Origin: Morganella sibonii
GTDB lineage: Bacteria; Pseudomonadota; Gammaproteobacteria; Enterobacterales; Enterobacteriaceae
NCBI RefSeq assembly: GCF_040560245.1
Contig: NZ_JAKMWP010000001.1
DNA length: 64,000 bases
Reading direction: 5' to 3' (one strand)
Shown here: positions 35,976 to 44,648 of the stretch, one piece after another
Layout of the letters: the number at the start of each line of letters is the position of its first letter
Position numbering within the stretch: the stretch's first letter is position 1
The notes under the pieces: generated by a model
Database searches by the model: none
What the model was told of the DNA's origin: nothing
What the model saw: the letters and a program-made list of their open reading frames with translations, nothing else
Position numbers and translations under genes: made by a program

Positions 35976-36461
35976 ATGGCTCAAGATATGTTTTTAAGAA
36001 TCGCAGGCATCGATGGTGAAGCTCAGGATCACGCGCACAAGGATGAAATTGAAGTTCTGTCATGGCGCTGGGGTGTAAACCAGCAGTCTAACATGCACAG
36101 TGGTTCAGGCGGCGGTTCCGGTAAAGCAACTGTGGAAGATTTCACATTTGTTCACTATACCGATAAAGCAAGTCCTAACCTGCTGAGCTACTGCTTATCC
36201 GGTAAACACATCAAAGACATCCAGTTTACTGTCCGTAAAGCGGGTGGTACCCCACTGGAATACCTGGTCATTAAATTCACTGATGTTATCGTCACTGATG
36301 TTGCAATGCAGGGTTCTATCGAAGACGAAAGCCGTCCGCGTGAAGTGGTTAAATTCTCCTTCACTAAGATGACTCAGGAATATGTTATCCAGAATGCTGA
36401 AGGTAACAAAGCAGGTACTATCGCAGCTACCTACGATGTTAAAGCTAACCTTATCAGCTGA
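35976..36461 (+). CDS. hcp: T6SS tube protein Hcp (TssD)
   Basis: The 161-residue protein matches Hcp: MAQDMFLRIAGIDGEAQDHA, IEVLSWRWGVNQ, VEDFTFVHYTDKASPNLL and FSFTKMTQEY. It forms hexameric rings of the secreted tube. TAAGAGGAAATACTG precedes the ATG. A strong terminator follows, which allows hcp to be expressed above its neighbours. Confidence 0.95.
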   Translation: MAQDMFLRIAGIDGEAQDHAHKDEIEVLSWRWGVNQQSNMHSGSGGGSGKATVEDFTFVHYTDKASPNLLSYCLSGKHIKDIQFTVRKAGGTPLEYLVIKFTDVIVTDVAMQGSIEDESRPREVVKFSFTKMTQEYVIQNAEGNKAGTIAATYDVKANLIS

Positions 36462-36480
36462 TAGTATTTTATGTTGGAAT

Positions 36481-36512
36481 AAAACCTGCTGCTTTCAGGC
36501 AGCAGGTTTTTA
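36481..36512 (+). terminator. hcp terminator
   Basis: A 12-bp perfect stem (AAAACCTGCTGC with GCAGCAGGTTTT) closes a six-base loop and runs into T. Confidence 0.88.
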
Positions 36513-36632
36513 TCTCCGGGAAGTTTTTTTATAAATATTTAATTGTTTGCAATTTACGGTGGCGGACAATATTATTAATGACTCTTAGTTGTTTATACAT
36601 ATAAGCATTTTCATAATGCCAGGCATGATTAT

Positions 36633-37193
36633 ATGTCCAATAATACAGAAAGAAAATATACCCTGTTTAAGGTAGTGAATATCCTGTGTGTCCTGGTCAT
36701 ATCCTTTCTGATTACAGGGTGCAGTTTTTTTAGTACATCAAAATCAACCTCTTCTGAAGATAAGTCCGCATCAGAACTAAAAATTAGTTTAGTGGCCAGC
36801 GCTGAAATTAATAAAAACAAAAACCATCTGCCATCACCACTGAATGTATTTGTTTATGCTGTTAAATCTAAGCAATCATTTTTAAGTACGGATTATTTAA
36901 CCTATTTATATAAAAACAAGCCTAATCCTGAAAATGAAATGCTTATCCTGGAATATATCATCAGACCAGGTGAGACAAAAATCATTGATTACAAAATTAA
37001 TTCGGAATTTCCCTATATCGGGGTCATAGCAGCTTACAAAGATATCAGTAATGCCAAATGGAGTGCCGTATATCCTTTATCAAATTTACGCGGTGCAACA
37101 TGGACTGAAAAGTATATTTTATTTACCGAGCCTGAACATGAAATTAAAGTCTTATTTTCAAATTCAGTTGTGTCAATCAAAGAGAATGGATGA
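36633..37193 (+). CDS. tssJ: T6SS outer-membrane lipoprotein TssJ
   Basis: The 186-residue protein has a lipoprotein signal ending in the lipobox LITG-C, followed by a Ser-rich linker and a transthyretin-like domain. LNVFVYAVKS, TDYLTYLY and the RPGETKIIDYKI strand resemble TssJ. It links the TssL/TssM complex to the outer membrane. The gene opens the J-K-L-M block after the hcp terminator. Confidence 0.85.
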   Translation: MSNNTERKYTLFKVVNILCVLVISFLITGCSFFSTSKSTSSEDKSASELKISLVASAEINKNKNHLPSPLNVFVYAVKSKQSFLSTDYLTYLYKNKPNPENEMLILEYIIRPGETKIIDYKINSEFPYIGVIAAYKDISNAKWSAVYPLSNLRGATWTEKYILFTEPEHEIKVLFSNSVVSIKENG

Positions 37194-37196
37194 GTT

Positions 37197-38543
37197 GTGA
37201 GAACAAATAAAGTCGTATGGAGTGAGGGACTGTTCCTGCGCCCTCAGCTATTCCAACAGCAAGAACGTTATTTTGAATATATTGCTCATAAACGTGCAGC
37301 GACCATTAGTCCGTTCTTCTGGGGTTTTGCACAATACGAGATTGATCGTGAGGCATTGTCTTATGGCAAGCTGGTCTTACGTTCAGGGCAGGGGGTTTTT
37401 CCTGATGGTACGCCATTCGGGATCCCCGGCCACGATGAGCAGCCTGAACCTTTAACCATTACAGCCGAGCATCTCGGAAAGATGATTTATCTGGCTGTGC
37501 CACTACGTCTTGATAACAGTGATGAAACGATTTTTGATGAGTTTGACAGCAGCTCATTAGCCCGTTTCTCCTCGTATGAAGAAGAGATTAATGATACCAA
37601 CGCTGTGCGCCAGGGACCGAAACCGATCCAACTGGCCCGTATGCGTCTGCGCCTGATGCCGGAAACGGAAATGACGGAATCATGGATTGGTATTGCACTG
37701 GCGAAAGTCAAAGCTATCCAGCCGGACGGCAGTGTGCTGCTGCATCTGGAGGATCATATCCCGCCGGTTACCGGTTATGCGGCTAACTATCTGCTGATGG
37801 AGTGGATCACGCACTTAAACGGCCTGGTAAAAATGCGTGCGGATATGCTGGCGTCACGTCTGGCGTCCAGTGACGGCAAAGCCAGCGCCAGTGCGGAAGT
37901 GGTTGACTATCTGTTACTGCAGATCTTCAACAAATATGAGCCGATTTTAAACCATCTGCGTCATATCCCCGAAACCGCACCGATTGTGATTTATGAGGAG
38001 CTGGCTAAGTTTGCCGGTGAATTATCCACTTTCCTGCGGGCAAAAACACGCCGGCCGAACGTGGCGCCGGGTTATGACCACGCCAACCTGTATGCGTCAA
38101 TCCGCCCGCTGGTGGATGAAGTGCACGGCCTGCTGAACCAGATGCTGGTGCGTTCCGGCCAGAGCATTCCGCTGGTGCGTCAGGAGCATGGTGTCTGGAC
38201 GGCATCGGTCATTCCGAGCGAACTGCGCGGTTTCTCCAATCTGGTACTCGCGGCGTCATCGCAGTTGCCGCAGGATGTTATGCAGCACCAGTTTGTGGCA
38301 CAGACCAAAATCAGCTCGCCGCATAAACTCCAGGATCTGGTTCGTTCCCACCTGCCGGGTCTGATTTTACGCAATCTGCCGGTTCCGCCGAGACAAATAC
38401 CTTATACCTCCGGATATCTGTACTTTGAACTGATGAAGCAGGGACCTTACTGGGAAAATATTCTCAACAGCGGCTCTCTTGCCCTTCACGTTGCAGGGGA
38501 CTTCCCGGGGATACGGCTTGAGCTTTGGGGCGTGAGGGATTAA
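37197..38543 (+). CDS. tssK: T6SS baseplate protein TssK
   Basis: The 448-residue protein matches TssK: VVWSEGLFLRPQLFQQQERYFE at the start (in segments), PPVTGYAANYLLMEW-type centre and YFELMKQGPYWENI near the end. TssK links the baseplate to TssL and TssM. It begins at GTG (37197), four bases after the tssJ stop, with GGATG upstream. The stop TAA overlaps the tssL ATG. Confidence 0.93.
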   Translation: MRTNKVVWSEGLFLRPQLFQQQERYFEYIAHKRAATISPFFWGFAQYEIDREALSYGKLVLRSGQGVFPDGTPFGIPGHDEQPEPLTITAEHLGKMIYLAVPLRLDNSDETIFDEFDSSSLARFSSYEEEINDTNAVRQGPKPIQLARMRLRLMPETEMTESWIGIALAKVKAIQPDGSVLLHLEDHIPPVTGYAANYLLMEWITHLNGLVKMRADMLASRLASSDGKASASAEVVDYLLLQIFNKYEPILNHLRHIPETAPIVIYEELAKFAGELSTFLRAKTRRPNVAPGYDHANLYASIRPLVDEVHGLLNQMLVRSGQSIPLVRQEHGVWTASVIPSELRGFSNLVLAASSQLPQDVMQHQFVAQTKISSPHKLQDLVRSHLPGLILRNLPVPPRQIPYTSGYLYFELMKQGPYWENILNSGSLALHVAGDFPGIRLELWGVRD

Positions 38544-39925
38544 TGAACCTGTTCAATGACAATTACGGTGATGATGACGATCAGGACAAAAAAGGTCCTG
38601 ACGGCGCATTAGCGGATCATCAGGAAGAGCAGTCCCCCCAGTCAATGGGGGCTTTTCTGCATGATGACGGTAGTTTTTTCGCACCGCTGGACAGCGACCC
38701 GCTGCGCAATGACGAAATTGATTACCGTGATCTTGCGATTAAAAGTGAAAGCATCCAGGCCCGGATACAGCGTGTCAGCCGGGCGGAAGATCCGTTGCTT
38801 GAGGCGGTACAGCCGCTTCTGCGGGCGCTCAGTGAACTGCCTGAGCAGGTTTCCGACCTGAAGCAGGTGGAAATCCTCAAAAAGAGCCTGAAAAATGAAA
38901 TATCCACCTTTACGGCGGTCTGTGATGCGGTAAGTATTCCGTGGCAGAAAATGGCCATTATCCGTTATGCCATTTGTACCGCGATTGATGAATCTATTCA
39001 CTCCAAAGCCTGGGGGCTGGCTTCCGGCTGGTCGCAGAGTAACCTGCTGAACCACTTTGAAGGGGATAACGACGGGGGGAACAAATTCTTCCTTCTGATC
39101 GGCCGTTTGTCCATGAACCCGCAGGAATATACCGATGTGCTGGACATACTGTCCCGTATTCTCGGCCTCGGGTTTGAAGGTCGTTACAGTATTATCGAAA
39201 ACGGTGATCGCCAGCTGAATAAAATCCGCCAGCGTCTGCTGTCGTTACAGCAGAGTACCCGTGACTCGGTGCCGGCGGCATTATCGCCGAATGCGACAGT
39301 GACCCAGGAAGATAATGAAGTGCGCCGGATCTACCTGCCTGTCCGTATTTCTCTGATTATCTGCACGTTTATTCTGATTAGTCTGTTCGCCCTCTTTAAA
39401 TACTGGCTCTCCGTTGATCTCGGGGAATTTACCGATCGTGCCGCAGCACTGAAGCGCGGTGAGCTGAAACATACTCAGCTGGCGGTCAGTATGCCGCGCT
39501 TACGTCTGGCTGTTCTGCTTAAAGATGAAATAGCCAAAGGTCTGGTTGAAGTGGATGAAACCGGTCCGCAAAGTATTGTGACGTTCCGCGGTGATGCCAT
39601 GTTCCTTTCCGGACGCAGGGAAGTCAAACCTGAAATGGACAAAATCCTCACCCGTGTGGCAGATGAAGTCAAACGTGTTGACGGTAAGGTCGTGATTACC
39701 GGACATACGGATAACGTGCCTATCGGACGGGCTAAATTTGCCAGTAACGAGGAGCTCTCGCTGAAACGTGCTGAATCTGTGGGGGACTTCTTTGCGAAAG
39801 CAGGTATCCCGGCGCAGGGTATTGAGACAAAAGGCATGGGGGCTTCACAACCGATCAGCAGTAATAAAGATGAACAAGGGCGTGCGCTTAACCGTCGCGT
39901 TGTCGTTTATGTTACCTATCTGTGA
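38543..39925 (+). CDS. tssL: T6SS membrane protein TssL with fused OmpA domain
   Basis: From the ATG at 38543 the protein has 460 residues: an acidic start, a DotU domain (IIRYAICTAIDESIHSKAW and the LLNHFEGDNDGGNKFF hook), a membrane segment (about 270-292), and a C-terminal OmpA peptidoglycan-binding domain (VVITGHTDNVPIGRAKF, LSLKRAESVGDFF). It ends in NRRVVVYV. This self-anchoring type needs no TagL. A TTG at 38525 upstream is unlikely to be used because the ATG overlaps the tssK stop (TAATG) after GAGGG. Confidence 0.93.
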   Translation: MNLFNDNYGDDDDQDKKGPDGALADHQEEQSPQSMGAFLHDDGSFFAPLDSDPLRNDEIDYRDLAIKSESIQARIQRVSRAEDPLLEAVQPLLRALSELPEQVSDLKQVEILKKSLKNEISTFTAVCDAVSIPWQKMAIIRYAICTAIDESIHSKAWGLASGWSQSNLLNHFEGDNDGGNKFFLLIGRLSMNPQEYTDVLDILSRILGLGFEGRYSIIENGDRQLNKIRQRLLSLQQSTRDSVPAALSPNATVTQEDNEVRRIYLPVRISLIICTFILISLFALFKYWLSVDLGEFTDRAAALKRGELKHTQLAVSMPRLRLAVLLKDEIAKGLVEVDETGPQSIVTFRGDAMFLSGRREVKPEMDKILTRVADEVKRVDGKVVITGHTDNVPIGRAKFASNEELSLKRAESVGDFFAKAGIPAQGIETKGMGASQPISSNKDEQGRALNRRVVVYVTYL

Positions 39926-42900
39926 GTTATAAAATGTCATTCTGGAATCGAACATTTGCACTGCGGTTTTTAAAAAGATTTTTGATCTTTATTTTCTTTT
40001 TATTAGCAGCCGCCATCATATGGTACCTGGGACCGACATTCGGCTATGGTGAGATTCGTCCGCTGGAAGATGCAGTACCGCGGATCATCTTCATTGTTCT
40101 GCTGGCTGTTATTTTTATCGGGCTCTGGTGCCGTGTTCCCTGTTTTCTGCTCGGGGTACTGACACTCTGCGTGACATTCTGGGTATTCTCACCCTATTTG
40201 CTGCTCGGGGAATCCTATCCGTTTGAGGAAACCACACCCCGGCTGATTGTTATCGGGGTCATTACGCTGGTGACACTGCTGTATTGTGTCTGGCTGCTGA
40301 TCTCCATGCTGCGGTTCAACCCGGAAAAACTCGATCGTTTCTTTAAGAGAAGTAACGTTGATCCTGTCCGTGCAGGCGAACATTACCGGGAAGTTGTTGC
40401 GGTTATTAATAATGCAGCCCGTTATGTGGCGCATACCAGCCGTAAGATCTCCCGCTGGAGTCATTTCTGGCGTCCGAAAAAAGTCGTTTATGACCTGCCA
40501 TGGTACATGATGCTGGGTTCGAAGGATGCCGGTAAAACCACCGCAGTTCTGTCATCAGGTCAGGAGTTCCCGTTACCGGAACAATTACTGCGCGTTTCCA
40601 GAGAAAGCACGCCGACCGCTAACTGTGAATGCTGGTTTACCAATGAAGCTATCTTTGTTGATACTTCCGGTAAATATATTGATGAGTCAGATGAAAACGC
40701 GGGTGAATGGGAAGCGCTGGTTAAGGCGATTAAGAAAAACCGTCCGCTGAAATCACTCAACGGCGTGGTGGTCACCATCCCGGTGACTGATCTGCTGGGT
40801 AAAGATAAGAAAGAGCTGTACGCATTATCATCAAAATTCAGAACACAACTGGATATGCTGCGCCATGAATTAGGGGTGCGTTTCCCGGTGTATGTGATGA
40901 TCACCAAGATGGATATGGTGTCCGGTTTTGATGAATACTTCCGGTCGCTGACGATGGAAGAGCGTGATCAGATCTGGGGCTTTACACTGCCGTTTGGTGA
41001 GAAAAAGAAAAAATCCGATGCGATTGTCGAGATCCGCGATGTGCTGCGCAATGAGTTATCCGCGCTGGAAGGCCGTCTCGATAAAGATATGACTGCGCGT
41101 ATGCTGGATGAGTATGATGTCACCACGCGTAAACGCATGTATCAGTTACCACAGGACTTCCGGTTACTGGCGGATTCCATCACCGAGTTCGGTCAGAACG
41201 TCTTCTCACCGTCCCGTTATGATGATACGCAGAAGTTTACCTCGTTGCGCGGTATCTATTTTGCCAGCAGTACGCAGTCAACCATGCAGTCTCTGCTCAA
41301 TCCGAATACCATTGTTCAGAAATGGCGGGATATGGCAAACAGCCTGGGGGATGTGGTCGCTGATAAAGCTGAGGATACGGAAGATCGTCTGGTTCAGGAA
41401 ACCGTCAACGGTAAGCATTTCTTCCTGAAACAGCTGTTTGAGAACTTTGTCCGTGACCGCAACCTGGTGCGTTACAACCTGGCGCTGACCGCCAAATACC
41501 GCTTCCAGACACTGGCCGGTCATCTGCTGACGATTCTGCTGACGGTCTGGCTCTGTTATGCACTGGTGATCAGTTATCACAACAACCGGGATTATCTGGA
41601 TGGTGCAACCGCGAAAGTGGAAGAGGTATCGACGGTACTGGATGAATATCTGGAAAATAACAGTGACGGCCTGCTGGCGAAGATGCTTTCACTGACCCAG
41701 GATATTCCGGTGCTGGGCGTGTTCGACTTTAAAGATCCGCGTCTGTCTTACCGTTACGGCCTGTATGTCGGTTTTGATCTCCGTGAGGAATCAGACAAGA
41801 TTTATCAGTATTTCCTGCAACGCTGGATGCTGTTCTCGCTCGAACGGATGGCAGAAAAATCGCTGTATGACGCAGTGACAGCAGATGATTCAGATACTAT
41901 TTACGATAAACTGAAGACCTATCTGATGCTGCACGGTGAAGGGAAGTTTGATAAGGATTACCTGATTAAAACGCTGACGGAAGAAGCACAGGCAAACCGG
42001 ATGATCGAAAACTACGGTCAGACCATCGTCTTTGTTTCACATCTGGAAGAGCTGTTCAATAATCCGCAGTGGAGCCGGTATAACCCTGAGATTAATGACC
42101 GCCTCGTGGCTGCCGCACGCGTGGTTCTGCAAAAAAAGCCGTTAGCCTCTCGCCTGTACCAGAAAGTTAAAGAACAGGCGATGACGGAGGCGCCTGAAAA
42201 TATAACACTGAACAAGCTGGCCGGTGATCAGCTGGGCAGTATTCTGGAAATCAGTGATGAATCACTGGCACTGAACGGTATCCCCGGCATTTTTACCAAT
42301 GCCGGGTATCATCAGGTTTTTAAAAAAAAACTGACGGACTACGTGAAAAATATCCTGAGTGAAGACAGTTGGATCACAGGACAGAAAAATGAAGGTAAAG
42401 GCCGTAAAGCCGATATTAAGCAGCTTGACGGTTTTTATATGTCGGAGACAGAAGAAGCGGTTCTGAAACTGTATCTTCAGGAGTATACATCAGTCTGGAA
42501 TCAGTTCCTCAGCGGCATTCAGCTGAAGAAAATTGTGCCGGATACGGCCGTGGGAAACGATACCACATTTGATATGTATGCTTTGCAGATCCTCAGTGCC
42601 CCGGATTCACCGCTGATTGACATGATCACGCAGATTGGTCATGAAACGGCGTTATCCGTGGATTTCGCCAAACAGGAATCGCAAATGCCGGATCTGTCCA
42701 AAACCCAGGCCGGGCGGAATCTGACAACCGGGCGTATGGGATCTGTCACCCGTAATCTGAAAGACCTTCAGACCGTTAAGGATGCACTGTCGCAGCGGGA
42801 AACAAAAATCCTGTATGACAATGTGGATCGCCGTTTCTCGGCACTGCACCGCTTAATCAACCTGGATACGTCTCCGCAGCAGGGAAACCGGCGGATACAG

Positions 42901-43836
42901 GCGGGACAGGGCGGGGATAACGGGCTGAACAAAATTATCAGCATGCTGGGGGATCAGCATAACTACCTGGTGATTACGGAATCGGCGATGGAGGACGGCA
43001 GCGCGCTGCCTTACCCGTCAGAGGCGGAAAAACGTCTGAAAGCGGAATCACGGCTCTGGCCGGCACCGCTCAAAGCGATCATTATGCCGCTGCTGGGAGG
43101 TATCTCCGTAAAGCTCAGTCAGCAGTTCACACTGCAAAGTAATGAAGCAGTTAAAACGGAATTAGGCGACATGTGTGTCGCCTCTTTTCAGGGCAGCTAC
43201 CCCTTCGCGGACAGCGAAGAGGAAGTCAGTCTTGAGGAGTTCGAAGTTTTCTTCGGGCCGAACGGTATAGTGGATGCGTACTATAAAGAGAACCTGGAAA
43301 AGCTGGTGGATACCAGTGTGTCACCATGGCGCTATAAACGTGAAGATCTGCGCGGAAATGAAGACCGGGAGGTGTTGCGTTTTTTCGAACAGGCCCGGGA
43401 GATCAAGAAAGCTTTTTTTCGTAACGGGATGAGTGAAAATGTCTCTTTCAGCTTTAACGCAAGTATCCCGGCATTATCGCCGCGGATTTTGCAGTTTGGT
43501 ATCAATATTAACGGAACAGCACTGACTTATAAACACGGGCCGGTCTGGCCTAAAGTATTTAAATGGCCTGAGCAGGATACTGAAAATACCATTACGATGA
43601 ATGCTGTTTCCGCAGATAATTCAGAAAACACTGAAGAACGTGTGCTGATGGGCGAATGGGCACTGTTACACTGGATGGATATGGCAGCCGAACAGAAAGA
43701 TATATCGCCGGCTAAACAGACATTAATTTACCGGCTGGGTGATCAGAAGGTTAGTATAAATGTTAACGGATTAAATTATAAAGGAAAGCCGGTTAATAAA
43801 TTGCTGAAGAACTTTAAATGTCCGGCAACTATTTAA
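39922..43836 (+). CDS. tssM: T6SS membrane protein TssM (IcmF)
   Basis: The protein has 1304 residues if it starts at the GTG overlapping the tssL stop; an ATG four codons later (39934) is an equally good start. Three membrane segments (about 15-35, 45-62 and 66-80, plus one near 540) flank a GTPase-like domain with Walker A GSKDAGKTT at about 199. The long periplasmic IcmF-related domain and the C-terminal DUF1215-type end follow. It spans the inner membrane and forms the core complex with TssL and TssJ. Confidence 0.92.
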   Translation: MSYKMSFWNRTFALRFLKRFLIFIFFLLAAAIIWYLGPTFGYGEIRPLEDAVPRIIFIVLLAVIFIGLWCRVPCFLLGVLTLCVTFWVFSPYLLLGESYPFEETTPRLIVIGVITLVTLLYCVWLLISMLRFNPEKLDRFFKRSNVDPVRAGEHYREVVAVINNAARYVAHTSRKISRWSHFWRPKKVVYDLPWYMMLGSKDAGKTTAVLSSGQEFPLPEQLLRVSRESTPTANCECWFTNEAIFVDTSGKYIDESDENAGEWEALVKAIKKNRPLKSLNGVVVTIPVTDLLGKDKKELYALSSKFRTQLDMLRHELGVRFPVYVMITKMDMVSGFDEYFRSLTMEERDQIWGFTLPFGEKKKKSDAIVEIRDVLRNELSALEGRLDKDMTARMLDEYDVTTRKRMYQLPQDFRLLADSITEFGQNVFSPSRYDDTQKFTSLRGIYFASSTQSTMQSLLNPNTIVQKWRDMANSLGDVVADKAEDTEDRLVQETVNGKHFFLKQLFENFVRDRNLVRYNLALTAKYRFQTLAGHLLTILLTVWLCYALVISYHNNRDYLDGATAKVEEVSTVLDEYLENNSDGLLAKMLSLTQDIPVLGVFDFKDPRLSYRYGLYVGFDLREESDKIYQYFLQRWMLFSLERMAEKSLYDAVTADDSDTIYDKLKTYLMLHGEGKFDKDYLIKTLTEEAQANRMIENYGQTIVFVSHLEELFNNPQWSRYNPEINDRLVAAARVVLQKKPLASRLYQKVKEQAMTEAPENITLNKLAGDQLGSILEISDESLALNGIPGIFTNAGYHQVFKKKLTDYVKNILSEDSWITGQKNEGKGRKADIKQLDGFYMSETEEAVLKLYLQEYTSVWNQFLSGIQLKKIVPDTAVGNDTTFDMYALQILSAPDSPLIDMITQIGHETALSVDFAKQESQMPDLSKTQAGRNLTTGRMGSVTRNLKDLQTVKDALSQRETKILYDNVDRRFSALHRLINLDTSPQQGNRRIQAGQGGDNGLNKIISMLGDQHNYLVITESAMEDGSALPYPSEAEKRLKAESRLWPAPLKAIIMPLLGGISVKLSQQFTLQSNEAVKTELGDMCVASFQGSYPFADSEEEVSLEEFEVFFGPNGIVDAYYKENLEKLVDTSVSPWRYKREDLRGNEDREVLRFFEQAREIKKAFFRNGMSENVSFSFNASIPALSPRILQFGININGTALTYKHGPVWPKVFKWPEQDTENTITMNAVSADNSENTEERVLMGEWALLHWMDMAAEQKDISPAKQTLIYRLGDQKVSINVNGLNYKGKPVNKLLKNFKCPATI

Positions 43837-43941
43837 ATAATAGGTAATTGTAATTAAGAATATTCGGTTGCTTATTTAATTGTGGACTTTTCCTATTAAT
43901 TATCAGAGCGATTTCTTTATATTGATAAATGGCTGCTTATT

Positions 43942-44598
43942 ATGAAAATAAAGACAAATTTCCCGGAATTGGGAAATAGTTCAGGAAGAAACAGAATTAA
44001 GGGAAATCACGTAATTTATCGTGTTATCCGCCAGTGCAGCCAATTAAATATCAATCAGTCGCTTAACAGCAGAATGATTACAGAGCAATTCCCGTGGTGC
44101 TTTGCTGTACCGGCTTCAGAAAAGAAAGATACGTTTTATCTCGGTGCTTTCAGTTTCCTCAGTGATGATAAATGTGTTGTTCTGTACACAAAGGCAACGG
44201 ATAAGTGGACTGTCAGACACCTGAGTACGGTATCAAATGTTATTTTCTGGTGCTCCCGGATAATTGCATTTCATATTGAAAATGAAAATTGTGTGATTGA
44301 TGAAAAGAAATTAAGAAACTGGGTTACGTCGCTGCAACGATATTACTCTCCGCTGTGGGAATCGGTTCTCCTGAAACCCCGGTTTCAGTTTAAGAACAAT
44401 TCGGACGTTCTGATATCTGAAATGACGTACACGGATTGCAATATCAATGACAATGGAGGAGTTAGCGCGATGCCATGGATAAATTGGCCTTATTGTATTA
44501 AGTCTTTTGACTCTGCCTGGCTATGGCGTCTGAATCGGCAGGGAAACATTTTAGACTCAATTAAGATAGATATCAGAAACACGGATGTCTCCGTTTAA
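43942..44598 (+). CDS. unrecognised T6SS-cluster protein (218 aa)
   Basis: The 218-residue protein has no signal peptide or membrane segment. It is rich in Trp, Phe and Tyr and has six cysteines. It sits between tssM and vgrG, the place where many clusters carry VgrG adaptors or chaperones. I see no DUF4123 or TagF hallmark, so I leave it unnamed. The start ATG at 43942 has no strong ribosome site (ATGGCTGCTTATT upstream). An eight-bp hairpin (44610-44628) follows the stop. Confidence 0.65.
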   Translation: MKIKTNFPELGNSSGRNRIKGNHVIYRVIRQCSQLNINQSLNSRMITEQFPWCFAVPASEKKDTFYLGAFSFLSDDKCVVLYTKATDKWTVRHLSTVSNVIFWCSRIIAFHIENENCVIDEKKLRNWVTSLQRYYSPLWESVLLKPRFQFKNNSDVLISEMTYTDCNINDNGGVSAMPWINWPYCIKSFDSAWLWRLNRQGNILDSIKIDIRNTDVSV

Positions 44599-44648
44599 TT
44601 ATGTACTTAATACAAATTTGATTTGTATCAAACCAATTAGGTGTGAAT

